This document shows, piece by piece, positions 9,423 through 18,085 of a stretch of DNA of 48,598 nucleotides. The translations under genes were made by a program, and so were the position numbers. The notes under the pieces were generated by a model. The model was not told the DNA's origin. It saw nothing but the letters and a program-made list of their open reading frames with translations, and made no database searches. The stretch's first letter is position 1. Every line of letters begins with the position of its first letter. The stretch is from NCBI GenBank assembly GCA_026125285.1, contig JAHCLO010000041.1, forward strand, positions 1-48,598. The letters are read 5' to 3'. This DNA comes from Verrucomicrobiia bacterium. GTDB taxonomy: Bacteria > Verrucomicrobiota > Verrucomicrobiia > Limisphaerales > JADLHS01.

Positions 9423-10595
9423 TTAGCGGAAGCAAATCCGGCGCACGCAGTCCTGGAAGCTGTCCGCGCCGCTCACAATTTTAATTTCCACGCGCATGAA
9501 ATAAATCGGCAGATCGCGCCGGTCGAGTTTGGGGAAGCGCACGGCGTCCTTCTGCGTGGTGACGATGGTTTCGGCCTGGCGTTTTTTTCCGCGGTTGATG
9601 GCGTTGAGCACCTCCTGCTGCGTGAAACGGTGATGGTCCGCGAATCGTTTCGAGTAAACCAGGTCCGCGCCGAGTTTGACCAGGCTTTGCTCGAAGCTCT
9701 CCGGTTGCGCGATCCCGCTCAACGACGCGACCTTGCGCCCCTGGAGCAATTCCAATCCCGCGCGCTGGCCGGTGAACACGTCCTCGAAGTAGAGCGGCTG
9801 GTGAACGCACTCGATGATCGGCGCCGTGGGATTGTGTTGGGCGATGCGTTTCCGGAGCGCTTCTGTATTGCCGTCGCTCTTGGTGATGAAGATCGTGTGG
9901 GCGCGGACCAGGTGGGATGGTGGTTCGCGCAACGTGCCGCGGGGCAGAAGATATTCGTTGCCGAACGGTTGTTGCCGGTCCACCAGCACCACGTCGTGCC
10001 GCCGCCCGCGCAAGTCCCAATATTGAAAACCATCATCGAGCAACAGGGTGTCGCAGCCGAATTTCTCAATCGCATACCGGCCGCTTTTCACACGGTCCTT
10101 GTCCACCAATACGACCACGTCCTTCAAGTTGGAGGCAAGCATGTGCGGTTCGTCACCGGCCATGTCGGAATCCAGCAGCAGCGATTTGCCGTCCGAAACC
10201 ACGCGCGGCGGCGTGGTGTCTTCGCGGAAGAGAATCTTGTTCAGGAACCACTCATGCACCGGGCGCGGCTTGGAACGATAGCCCCGCGAGAGGATGGCCA
10301 CATTGCGCCCCTGGTCGCGCAGTTCGCGCGCGAACTTCTCCACCACGGGCGTCTTGCCGGTGCCGCCCACCGTGAGATTGCCAATGGCGATGACCTGCAC
10401 CCCCAGCGTCGAGTCGCGGAAAATGCGGACGTTGTAGAGAAACCGCCGCATCTTGACGGCGAACTGGAAGAGCTTGGAACTGCAAAACAACAGCCCGCGC
10501 ACGATGGCCGCGCGCTTCCCGCGGCGTTCCCCGAAGATGACTCCCAGGACGAACGTCTCGAGATTCTCAGTCCAGACCCGAAAGTTTTCACGCAT
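9423..10595 (-). CDS. lpxK: Tetraacyldisaccharide 4'-kinase
   Basis: Phosphorylates the 4' position of tetraacyldisaccharide-1-phosphate to form lipid IVA at the inner membrane. The 390-residue protein has a hydrophobic/amphipathic N-terminus of about 65 residues, then the P-loop GNLTVGGTGKTP (72-83). ILSRGYRSK, GDEPHMLA, VDKDRVKSGRYA and LLLDDGFQYWDL follow, all characteristic of LpxK. It begins the minus-strand operon lpxK-lpxL-waaF and is divergent from the esterase gene at 10715. The kdtA (waaA) gene that often precedes lpxK is absent here. Confidence 0.92.
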   Translation of the reverse strand: MRENFRVWTENLETFVLGVIFGERRGKRAAIVRGLLFCSSKLFQFAVKMRRFLYNVRIFRDSTLGVQVIAIGNLTVGGTGKTPVVEKFARELRDQGRNVAILSRGYRSKPRPVHEWFLNKILFREDTTPPRVVSDGKSLLLDSDMAGDEPHMLASNLKDVVVLVDKDRVKSGRYAIEKFGCDTLLLDDGFQYWDLRGRRHDVVLVDRQQPFGNEYLLPRGTLREPPSHLVRAHTIFITKSDGNTEALRKRIAQHNPTAPIIECVHQPLYFEDVFTGQRAGLELLQGRKVASLSGIAQPESFEQSLVKLGADLVYSKRFADHHRFTQQEVLNAINRGKKRQAETIVTTQKDAVRFPKLDRRDLPIYFMRVEIKIVSGADSFQDCVRRICFR

Positions 10596-10714
10596 CTGGC
10601 GTCAATGTGCCAAGCGGCGGGAGCCGGGGCAAGACGAAGGCGGTTGACTCACACCTGCTACAGTAACTCAACGAACTTGTCGCCGACCGACCGACGGGCG
10701 TATGCTCCGGGCAA

Positions 10715-12013
10715 ATGCGACGCTCGACTTCAACCCTCGCCATCATGACGCTCTCGCTTGCCTGCCTCAGTGCCGAAGCTCAACGCCCCCCGGCGTTCCA
10801 GCCCAACTACGACGAAGCCCAAGTGCCCGCTTACACGTTGCCCGATCCTCTGGTGCTGGCCGATGGCCGTCCGGTGAAGACCGCCCGCGCCTGGCGCACG
10901 AAACGCCGGACGGAAATTCTGGAGTTGTTCCAAACACACGTCTATGGGCGCAATCCGGTCCGCACCCCCAAACCAAGCTTTGAGGTGACTTCCACAGATC
11001 GTCTGGCACTCGGTGGCAAGGCGACGCGCAAGGAGGTTTCAGTTTTTCTGACCGGCCGCAAGGACGGAACGAAGATGGACCTGTTGATTTATCTGCCGAA
11101 CGACGTGAAGAAACCCGTCCCCGCATTTCTGGGGCTGAATTTCTATGGCAATCACACGATTCATTCCGATCCCGGCATCACGCTTTCGCCGCAATGGATG
11201 CGCGATTCAGCGGAACTGGGTGTCGTGAACAACCGCGCCACGGAAGCCGCGCGTGGCAAACGCGCCAGCCGCTGGCAGGTGGAAACCATCCTCGCGCGCG
11301 GCTACGCGCTGGCGACAATCTACTATGGCGACTTGGAACCCGATTCGGCGGAAGGCTGGAAGCAGGGCGTGCGGGCCGCGTTGAGTCCGGACGGCGCGAA
11401 AACGGAGTTTGCGCCCGACGATTGGGGCGCAATCGGCGTCTGGGCGTGGGGTTTGAGTCGGGCACTGGATTACCTGGAGCAGGACCGGGAGATTGATGGC
11501 AAACGCGTGGCGGTGATGGGGCACTCGCGGTTGGGCAAAACCTCGTTGTGGGCCGGCGCGCAGGACGAACGGTTCGCGATGGTAATCTCGAACGACTCGG
11601 GCTGCGGCGGGGCGGCTTTGAGCCGGCGACAATTCGGCGAAACGGTCGAGCGCATCAACAACTCGTTTCCGCATTGGTTCTGCGGCAACTTCAAAAAGTA
11701 CAACCGCAACGAAGCCGCGCTACCGGTGGACCAGCATCAATTGATCGCGCTGATGGCGCCGCGACCGGTTTACGTGGCCAGCGCGGAGGAAGATCGCTGG
11801 GCCGATCCGCGTGGCGAATTCCTGGCCACCAAACACGCCGAGCCGGTGTATCGGCTGTTCCGCAAAGGCGGTCTGGGCGTGGCGGAAATGCCGCCGGTCA
11901 ATCAACCCGTCGGGGACACCATCGGCTATCACATCCGTACCGGTGCCCACGACGTGACGGCTTACGATTGGGAACAATATCTCAACTTCGCTGACCGGCA
12001 TTTGGGAAAGTAA
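10715..12013 (+). CDS. Glucuronoyl esterase-like protein, carbohydrate esterase family 15
   Basis: CE15 enzymes cleave the ester between lignin alcohols and 4-O-methyl-glucuronic acid of xylan; the location here should be periplasmic or extracellular. A signal peptide of about 22 residues (MRRSTSTLAIMTLSLACLSA) is followed by an alpha/beta-hydrolase domain. The nucleophile elbow is VMGHSRLGKTSLWAGAQD (Ser271), with SNDSGCGGAALSRR after it and the catalytic His at IRTGAHDVTAYDW (His412). The acid is either Asp294, at the position of the fungal Glu, or one of the acidic residues in SAEEDRWADP (358-360). It is monocistronic with no other xylan genes beside it. Acetyl-xylan esterase of related fold is the main alternative. 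Confidence 0.82.
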   Translation: MRRSTSTLAIMTLSLACLSAEAQRPPAFQPNYDEAQVPAYTLPDPLVLADGRPVKTARAWRTKRRTEILELFQTHVYGRNPVRTPKPSFEVTSTDRLALGGKATRKEVSVFLTGRKDGTKMDLLIYLPNDVKKPVPAFLGLNFYGNHTIHSDPGITLSPQWMRDSAELGVVNNRATEAARGKRASRWQVETILARGYALATIYYGDLEPDSAEGWKQGVRAALSPDGAKTEFAPDDWGAIGVWAWGLSRALDYLEQDREIDGKRVAVMGHSRLGKTSLWAGAQDERFAMVISNDSGCGGAALSRRQFGETVERINNSFPHWFCGNFKKYNRNEAALPVDQHQLIALMAPRPVYVASAEEDRWADPRGEFLATKHAEPVYRLFRKGGLGVAEMPPVNQPVGDTIGYHIRTGAHDVTAYDWEQYLNFADRHLGK

Positions 12014-12097
12014 CCCTGACCCACTGGGAGCTTACATTACGGTTACGAAAGAACGTCAGCCGCGGACTAGTGCTGCGACCAACAAATTGCGCAACGT

Positions 12098-12176
12098 GGT
12101 AGGGCGCGTCACTCCGTGCGCGCCGTTCAGCCAGCGGGCGGTGGACTGCGGCGCGCACGGAGTGACGCGCCCTACC
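12098..12176. repeat. Perfect 28-bp inverted repeat, copy 1 of a MITE-like element
   Basis: Arms 12098-12125 and 12149-12176 are exact reverse complements (starting GGTAGGGCGCGTCACTCC) around a 23-nt spacer. A second copy in the opposite orientation lies at 29640-29718, and similarity continues into both flanks: about 12069-12097 matches the reverse complement of 29719-29747. The whole unit is therefore roughly 130-150 bp. No coding capacity. Confidence 0.9.
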
Positions 12177-12224
12177 GACCCCAACCGCCTGTTTCCAAAC
12201 TTCTGAGTCTTAGTACTAGCTGAG

Positions 12225-12476
12225 AACCTGTTCCAGCGTTTATTTCCCATTGGCATGATGCCTTCTATGGTTGGCGTGGGTCTGCCTGAGAAACGGATCA
12301 AGTTGGCATCAGCAAGTGTACCGGACTTGGAAAGCAAATTGCCGAATGAGTCATACCGATACCTGGCTTTGGTGTTGCCGGATGAATCAATGAGGGACGA
12401 AACGTTGCCGTTGCCATCGGTGAAGTAGAAACTCGTGGAGGTGGCGTCCTCGCGCGCGCCGGCCTTTGTACGTCAC
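12225..12476 (-). pseudogene. RHS/YD-repeat protein remnant
   Basis: The minus strand encodes FTDGNGNVSSLIDSSG, then YRYDSFGNLLSKSG and ANLIRFSG, which match the RHS repeat-associated core of large polymorphic-toxin or wall-associated proteins. The frame is stopped by TGA near 12474, and the apparent upstream sequence (DLRVTYKGR) is in a different frame. Downstream the reading runs out through the palindrome at 12098-12176. Only about 75 residues remain of a protein normally far larger, so this is a decayed fragment. No intact RHS gene is in the window. Confidence 0.75.
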
Positions 12477-12562
12477 GCGCAGGTCGCCACCCTCCTGGCG
12501 CCTTCCTTTAGAGGCTGGGAACTTGCTCGACAATCCGCCTGGTCAGTTTCACATTTCGCAGC

Positions 12563-13138
12563 ATGGCACTGACACCATCCACCATGCTGCCGCTGGGCAC
12601 AGTGGCGCCGGACTTCCGGCTGCCGGATACCAGCGGAAAACCCGTTGCGCTCGCGGACTTTCAAGGCAAGCCAGCCTTGCTGGTCATCTTCATGTGCAAT
12701 CATTGCCCGTACGTGAAACACATCGCGGCCGGGCTGGCGCAACTGGCGCGGGATTATCTGCCGCGCGGCGCCGCCATCGTGGGCATCAACGCGAATGACG
12801 TGGCAAACTATCCCGACGACAGTCCCGCGAAGATGGCGCAGGAGGCGAGATCCATGGGCTATCTCTTCCCCTATCTCTACGACGCGTCGCAAGCGGTGGC
12901 CAAGGCGTATCGCGCGGCCTGCACGCCGGACCTTTTCGTGTTCGACCGGGAGCGCCGGCTGGTCTATCGCGGCCAGTTTGATGACAGCCGGCCGGGCAAC
13001 AATGTTCCCGTCACGGGCAAGGACCTGCGCGCGGCTTTGGACGCCGTGCTTGCCGGCCAACCAGTGGCCAGCGGCCAGAAGGCGAGCATCGGTTGCAACA
13101 TCAAGTGGAAGCGCGGCAACGAGCCGGACTACTTCTGA
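12563..13138 (+). CDS. Thioredoxin-fold protein, AhpC/TSA-like, CxxC
   Basis: A 191-residue protein of the thioredoxin-like superfamily. It opens LGTVAPDFRLPDTSGKPVAL, typical of TlpA/AhpC-like proteins, and has the redox motif MCNHCPYVKH (Cys45, Cys48) and the cis-Pro segment AACTPDLFVFD. No signal peptide is evident, so cytoplasmic. It is probably a thiol-disulfide oxidoreductase or peroxiredoxin-like reductase; the partner is unknown. It leads a co-directional run with the ROK kinase (13-nt gap), EIIA and argS. Confidence 0.85.
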   Translation: MALTPSTMLPLGTVAPDFRLPDTSGKPVALADFQGKPALLVIFMCNHCPYVKHIAAGLAQLARDYLPRGAAIVGINANDVANYPDDSPAKMAQEARSMGYLFPYLYDASQAVAKAYRAACTPDLFVFDRERRLVYRGQFDDSRPGNNVPVTGKDLRAALDAVLAGQPVASGQKASIGCNIKWKRGNEPDYF

Positions 13139-13151
13139 AACCTGGACCGGA

Positions 13152-14069
13152 ATGTTCCTCGGCATCGAAATCGGCGGGACGAAGCTTCAGCTTGTAACAG
13201 GCGATAACGCGGGCCGGATCACGGAGCGTTGCCGCTTGAGTGTGGACACCGCGCACGGGGCCGCGGGCATTCGGGCCCAGATTGACGCGGCGCTGCCCCA
13301 ATTGGGCCGACAAGACTCCATCACGGCGGTGGGCGTGGGTTTCGGTGGGCCGGTCAATTGGCGGACGGGACGCGTCGCGTGCTCGCATCAAATCGAAGGC
13401 TGGTCGGAGTTTGATCTTGCCGGGTGGCTGGGCAAACTCACGGGGGCTCCCGTGTTCGCGGACAACGACGCCAACGTGGCGGCGTTGGGCGAAGCGTGGT
13501 TGGGGGCGGGCGTGGGATTCAATCCGGCGTTCTATGCCACGCTGGGCAGCGGTGTGGGCGGGGGATTGGTGCTGGACGGAGCGGTTTATCACGGCGCCAC
13601 ACCCGGCGAATCTGAGTTGGGCCACGTGCGATTAGATCGCAGCGGAACGACCTTGGAATCGCGCTGCTCCGGTTGGGCGGTGGACGCGCGGATCCGGGAA
13701 TCCAACCGGCAGAATTCTGAGGGTCTGTTGTGCCGCCTGTGTGGCCACACTGTGGGTGGGGAGGCTCGTCACCTCGGCGCGGCGCTGGCGCAAGGTGATG
13801 CCGACGCGCGGCGCATCCTGGAGGAAACGGCGGCGGACCTGGCTTACGGGCTATCCCATGTCGTTCACCTATTTCATCCCGCAGTGATCATCCTTGGTGG
13901 GGGATTGTCTCACGTAGGAGAACCGCTGCGCATGGCGGTGCAGGCGGCCTTGGCGCCACAAGTCATGGAGGTCTTCCAGCCCGGTCCACCCATCCGGCTC
14001 GCGGCCCTGGGCGAGGACGCGGTGCCAGTGGGAGCGTTGCGGCTGGCCGCGTTGGGGGATTCCAAGTGA
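13152..14069 (+). CDS. ROK-family sugar kinase lacking the usual zinc motif
   Basis: A 305-residue sugar kinase of the ROK family, probably a glucokinase. It has the phosphate-binding FLGIEIGGTKLQLV (1-15), the catalytic ADNDANVAALGEA (Asp106), ATLGSGVGGGLVL and GESELGHVRLD (Glu153, His158). ROK kinases normally continue with a CxCGxxGCxE zinc site. Here the segment reads SGTTLESRCSGWAVDAR, with only one Cys of that pattern. Two Cys at LLCRLCG (194-197) do not fit it. Activity may be retained, as E153 and H158 remain, but the metal site is altered. ATG 13152 is used because the N-terminal motif begins immediately. Confidence 0.85.
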   Translation: MFLGIEIGGTKLQLVTGDNAGRITERCRLSVDTAHGAAGIRAQIDAALPQLGRQDSITAVGVGFGGPVNWRTGRVACSHQIEGWSEFDLAGWLGKLTGAPVFADNDANVAALGEAWLGAGVGFNPAFYATLGSGVGGGLVLDGAVYHGATPGESELGHVRLDRSGTTLESRCSGWAVDARIRESNRQNSEGLLCRLCGHTVGGEARHLGAALAQGDADARRILEETAADLAYGLSHVVHLFHPAVIILGGGLSHVGEPLRMAVQAALAPQVMEVFQPGPPIRLAALGEDAVPVGALRLAALGDSK

Positions 14070-14129
14070 GCGGGTATTGTACTTGAAAAGAGGCGGCGCT
14101 TCAGGCGAAATGCCCCGACGGATCGGGTT

Positions 14130-14594
14130 ATGGACTTAGTTGACATTCTGACAAAGGACCAAATCCTCACGGATTTGCGGGCCACCAATCGCTGGGAAGC
14201 CATTGACGAGTTGATCGGCAATCTCGTGGCGACCGGCAAAATCCAGCCCCAGCATCGGGAGGCCATTGCCGCCGTGGTCAAGAAGCGGGAAACCTCCATG
14301 AGCACGGGCATCGGTTTTGGCATCGGCATTCCGCACGCCTCCACGGACCTGATCACAGAGGTCGTCGGCGCGCTGGGCCGCTCGCGCAACGGGATGAATT
14401 TCGACGCGCTGGACAATCAACCCGTCAATCTCGTCATGCTGTTCCTCGTGCCGCAGGGCCAGTTCCAGAAACATCTGCACACGCTGGCCAACATCGCGAA
14501 GCTCCTGCACAAGGCGGAATTTCGCAAAGCCCTCGAGCAGGCGCCCGACGCCGAGGCGATGCTGCGCGTCATCAAGGAACAAGGGAAGAAGTAG
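14130..14594 (+). CDS. ptsN: PTS EIIA component, fructose/nitrogen (PtsN) type
   Basis: A 154-residue PTS_EIIA type-2 domain that accepts phosphate from HPr on a histidine. The site is GIGIPHAST, His69. The protein is only the EIIA domain, with no EIIB or EIIC and no sugar permease beside it, as in the regulatory nitrogen-type PTS. HPr and its kinase are encoded at 42.2-43.5 kb; no enzyme I is in the window. It lies 60 nt after the ROK kinase gene. The symbol is by domain type; the regulatory target is not visible. Confidence 0.82.
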   Translation: MDLVDILTKDQILTDLRATNRWEAIDELIGNLVATGKIQPQHREAIAAVVKKRETSMSTGIGFGIGIPHASTDLITEVVGALGRSRNGMNFDALDNQPVNLVMLFLVPQGQFQKHLHTLANIAKLLHKAEFRKALEQAPDAEAMLRVIKEQGKK

Positions 14595-14687
14595 CCGTGG
14601 AATCGCGGTTGCCGGGAGCGTGAAACGATTCCCCTCTCCGGTTGGCTTTTCGCTTTAGCACTGCATCGCCCTGAAATTTTTTGCCGC

Positions 14688-16415
14688 ATGCTGCCGCATC
14701 AACAAATCGAACTTCGTCTCCAAGCAGCCGTACGCGCTGTGCTTCCCGACGCGGACCTTGCCGGCGTGCTGGTGCGGCCCTGCCTGGACCCGAAGTTCGG
14801 CGATTATCAATCGTCCGCACTCATGGCGCTGGCCAAACCGCGCAAACTCAATCCCCGCCATCTGGCCCAAGAGGTCCTGGCGCGGCTGGACGTGACGGAT
14901 TGGTGCGCGCCGGTGGAAATTGCGGGCGCGGGTTTCTTGAATTTCCGGCTCAAGCTGCCGGCCCTTTCCGCCGCACTGGACGCGACAATGCGCGGCGATC
15001 ACCTGTTTTTCACCCCAGCCGCGCAGCCGCGGACGGTGGTGGTGGATTTCAGTTCGCCGAATGTCGCCAAGCCCATGCACGTCGGCCACATTCGCTCGAC
15101 GATTCTGGGCGACACCCTGGCGCGGCTGTTGCGGCTGTTGGGCCATCGCGTCATCACGGACAATCACATTGGCGACTGGGGCACGCAGTTCGGCATGTTG
15201 TTGGTCGGCTGGAAACGCGAACTGGATCGCGCGGCACTCACGGCGGATGCCATCGCCGAGATGGAACGGCTCTACAAGCAAATCAGCGCCGAGTGCAAGG
15301 AGAACGCCGCCACGCTCGAAGCCGCGCGTCAGGAGTTGGTGAAGCTCCAGCGCGGTGACGAGGAGAACCTGCGTATCTGGCGCGAGATGATTGCGCTCTC
15401 GCAGGTGCAGTTCGACGCCATTTACGCGAGGCTTGGGGTGAAGTTCGATCACACGCTAGGTGAGAGCTTCTACAACCCGCGACTTAAAGCCATCGTGGAT
15501 GAATTGACCACCAAAGGCATCGCGCGCGAAAGCGAGGGCGCCAAGGCGGTGTTCTTTGACGACATTCCTCAGCTCAAAGAGTCACCGGCACTCGTGCAGA
15601 AAAGCGACGGTGGGTTCAACTACACCACGACGGACCTGGCAACCTTGGCGCATCGTCTGGAAACCTGGCAGCCGGATGAAATCATTTACGTGACGGACGG
15701 ACGGCAGCAACTGCACTTTCAGCAGGTGTTTGCCGCGTTCCGCCACTGGCATCCCGAAGCGAAGCTCAAGCTGGCGCACGTCTGGTTCGGCTCGATTCTG
15801 GGCGAGGACGGCAAGCCGTTCAAAACCCGCTCGGGCGAAACCGTGAAGCTGGCCGATTTGCTCGACGAGGCGGAAGAGCGCGCGTTCAAAGTCGTTTCCG
15901 AAAAGAACTCTGAGTTACCCGAAGCCGCCGGTCGCGAGATTGCGCGCATCGTAGGGATTGGCGCCGTCAAGTATGCGGACCTGTTGCCCAACCGGCAGAG
16001 TGATTACGTGTTCAGTTGGGACAAGATGCTGGCCCTGAGCGGGAACACTGCGCCCTACCTGCAGTACGCCTATGCGCGCATCCAGAGCATTTTTCGGAAA
16101 GCTGAAGCCACGCCGGACACCCGGCCACCAACATCCAACCTCCAATTGGTTCAGCCGGAAGAAATCGCCCTGGCGAAACAGTTGCTCAATTTCGGTCTCA
16201 CCCTCGAAGCCGTGGCCGCGGAGTATCGGCCGAATTTCCTCTGCAATTACTTGTATGACCTCGCCGGCCGTTACACCGCGTTCTACGAGAATTGTCCCGT
16301 GCTCAAAGCCGAGTCGGCGACCCGGGCCAGCCGACTGGCGTTGTGCGATCTCACGGCGCGGGTGTTGAAGCAGGGGTTGGACGTGCTGGGGTTGGAGGTT
16401 CTGGATTCCATGTAA
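14688..16415 (+). CDS. argS: Arginyl-tRNA synthetase
   Basis: Class I synthetase charging tRNA-Arg. The 575 residues include the N-terminal tRNA-binding domain (PKFGDYQSSALMALAK) and the HIGH signature in SSPNVAKPMHVGHIRST (HVGH 131-134). IGDWGTQFGML and the tRNA-proximal NTAPYLQYAYARI before a DALR domain are also present. KTRSGETV stands where the degenerate KMSK loop occurs in ArgRS. Residues about 477-487 (PDTRPPTSNLQ) are encoded by a 7-nt repeat and interrupt the link between the catalytic and anticodon domains. Length is normal. Confidence 0.95.
   Translation: MLPHQQIELRLQAAVRAVLPDADLAGVLVRPCLDPKFGDYQSSALMALAKPRKLNPRHLAQEVLARLDVTDWCAPVEIAGAGFLNFRLKLPALSAALDATMRGDHLFFTPAAQPRTVVVDFSSPNVAKPMHVGHIRSTILGDTLARLLRLLGHRVITDNHIGDWGTQFGMLLVGWKRELDRAALTADAIAEMERLYKQISAECKENAATLEAARQELVKLQRGDEENLRIWREMIALSQVQFDAIYARLGVKFDHTLGESFYNPRLKAIVDELTTKGIARESEGAKAVFFDDIPQLKESPALVQKSDGGFNYTTTDLATLAHRLETWQPDEIIYVTDGRQQLHFQQVFAAFRHWHPEAKLKLAHVWFGSILGEDGKPFKTRSGETVKLADLLDEAEERAFKVVSEKNSELPEAAGREIARIVGIGAVKYADLLPNRQSDYVFSWDKMLALSGNTAPYLQYAYARIQSIFRKAEATPDTRPPTSNLQLVQPEEIALAKQLLNFGLTLEAVAAEYRPNFLCNYLYDLAGRYTAFYENCPVLKAESATRASRLALCDLTARVLKQGLDVLGLEVLDSM
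16125..16145. repeat. Heptamer tandem repeat inside argS
   Basis: Three heptamers, CCACCAA, CATCCAA, CCTCCAA. They encode PPTSNLQ in frame, in a linker region of the synthetase. Confidence 0.85.
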
Positions 16416-16510
16416 CATCACGCCGGAAGCGCGGATTCGTCCCACTCGTCGCTACGGCCAGGCGGATGGATGTCGTACCAACGGCCACCGCCCAGGCTGA
16501 CTGCTGCAAT

Positions 16511-16987
16511 TCACTCCTCGCCGTCGTACAATTCCGTGGGCTGGATACGCACCGGTTTCGCCTGGCCGGGCAGGCTGTGTTTGCGGCTGTCTGGATAGTG
16601 CCGGACATCGGACGGCGGGTTGTCGGCAATCACGTAGTAAATCAGGTCCACCGCGCCCGTGTTGATCAACTGATGTGCCTCGCCGGGTGGATGCATCAGA
16701 CAATCGCCCTTGCGCACTTCACTGTGGCCGGCCGGGGTCCGGACCTGGCCGCGCCCGGAGACGATCATGTAGAACTCCCACTGCGCGGAGTGCGAGTGGT
16801 AGGGCCAGTTGGCCGCGCGCGGGGGCAGACGCACCAGTTCCACTTCAAACGGACAGGGCACGCCGCGCAGTTGCCCGCCATTGCTTTGCCGTAGCGCGGC
16901 CGAAATGTCCTGGCGGAACTGACGGAAACGGCCTTTGGGCGACCGGGATTCATCGGCCGCAACGGTGGAGAGATTCACTTTGTGCAT
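16511..16987 (-). CDS. Single-domain cupin protein
   Basis: A 158-residue small beta-barrel protein with both cupin motifs. Motif 1 is HSHSAQWEFYMIVSG (His64, His66, Glu71) and motif 2 is GDCLMHPPGEAHQLIN (His105), so a metal is probably bound. Cupins of this size include sugar isomerases, dioxygenases and binding proteins; the substrate cannot be read from the sequence. The MHKV start at 16987 is preferred, though the frame extends upstream. It is downstream of the pseudopilin at 17100 on the same strand, and convergent with argS. Confidence 0.8.
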   Translation of the reverse strand: MHKVNLSTVAADESRSPKGRFRQFRQDISAALRQSNGGQLRGVPCPFEVELVRLPPRAANWPYHSHSAQWEFYMIVSGRGQVRTPAGHSEVRKGDCLMHPPGEAHQLINTGAVDLIYYVIADNPPSDVRHYPDSRKHSLPGQAKPVRIQPTELYDGEE

Positions 16988-17099
16988 GGTTAAATCAGAT
17001 TTTGCCTCAAGGTCGTTCGTCAAGGCGGCCACCCCGTGTTCCTCAAGGCAACGCCTCCGCCGGCCGGCTGCTTTGGCTGCTGACAGATTGAAGCGCAAC

Positions 17100-17954
17100 T
17101 CAGTGAGTCGCCGCCAGCGCATGTCGTTCATCCGTGCCGCGAATGAAACTGCCGACGTAACGTTTCTGCGGCACCCATTCGGCATGGCCGTCCCCGAACA
17201 CCACGTTGCCGCCATCAACCCCGTGATTGTCGCCCGGGTCGGGATAGTCCTCATTCTGGCGCGTGGGGTCCGAGGCGAGACGGTCATCGGCGTCATAGAT
17301 AATCCACACGTCCGAAGGGCCGGCTCGTTGACCGACAAAGTTGTAACGGTTGCCGCTCTGCAACGTGCGGTATATGCGTGAAGCCGCCGTTCGCTGCGTC
17401 TTGCGTTGGTTCACTTCCAGCGGGCCGCCCGTGGCGGTGCCGTTTTGCCCGGCAAAGAAACCGGCCACTTCGTAGCTGTGGCCCACCACCCCGCTCTTCC
17501 CCGCGGCATTGTCAAACAGGTCCGGCAAGTATTCCGAATTGCCGTGCAGCCGCTCCTGGTAAGACGTCGGCACGCCGGGAATGATGGTGGTGGACGGGCC
17601 CTGGCCCAACACATTGAACCGCAAATCCCGTACGTTATTCTTGGTGGAAGCGCACAGGAAGGATTTTACGTTGGCGATGTATTGGGGAAACAGCCAGTTC
17701 AAATCGTCTTCCGAGTAATTCGCGACCCCGCTCAAAGCGTTCTGGCTGTCGTCATCGCCGTACAACTGGCTGCCGATGCCCATTTGTTTCTGGTTGTTCA
17801 GGCAACTGATCCGGTGGGCGCGGAGCTTGGCCTTGCTCAAGGCCGGCAGCAGCATCGCCGCGAGAATGGCAATGATGGCGATGACCACCAGCAATTCGAT
17901 GAGGGTGAAGCCGCCGAACTGGCGGCGCGCAATGGTATGGTGCTCAATTCTCAT
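17100..17954 (-). CDS. Type II secretion/type IV pseudopilin with H-X9-DG end
   Basis: A 284-residue prepilin-like protein. The type III signal peptide is cleaved at GG/FTLIELLVVIAIIAILAA (after Gly15), with the conserved Glu at +5 of the mature protein. The hydrophobic helix is followed by a Cys-containing globular domain. It ends in the HGVDGGNVVFGDGH motif (H-X9-DG) abundant in Planctomycetes and Verrucomicrobia. These proteins are exported and may form pseudopili; their function is poorly known. ATG 17954 is chosen as it gives a normal-length leader. It is divergent from the U32 gene across a palindromic repeat region. Confidence 0.88.
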   Translation of the reverse strand: MRIEHHTIARRQFGGFTLIELLVVIAIIAILAAMLLPALSKAKLRAHRISCLNNQKQMGIGSQLYGDDDSQNALSGVANYSEDDLNWLFPQYIANVKSFLCASTKNNVRDLRFNVLGQGPSTTIIPGVPTSYQERLHGNSEYLPDLFDNAAGKSGVVGHSYEVAGFFAGQNGTATGGPLEVNQRKTQRTAASRIYRTLQSGNRYNFVGQRAGPSDVWIIYDADDRLASDPTRQNEDYPDPGDNHGVDGGNVVFGDGHAEWVPQKRYVGSFIRGTDERHALAATH

Positions 17955-18085
17955 GGACCTTCCGGCGCAATGGCCTGGTATTCTGGCAGTAGCTACCACG
18001 CTTACCCGCAACATGCAACGCGGTTCTTAGGCGTTTTTTGGCGTGGCTCACGGGCACATCTCCGAATGGAGACCGGCGTTCAAGT

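Noticed and set aside
9399..10748. Long plus-strand frame opposite lpxK
   Set aside because: Antisense shadow in G+C-rich DNA; lpxK motifs are complete on the other strand.
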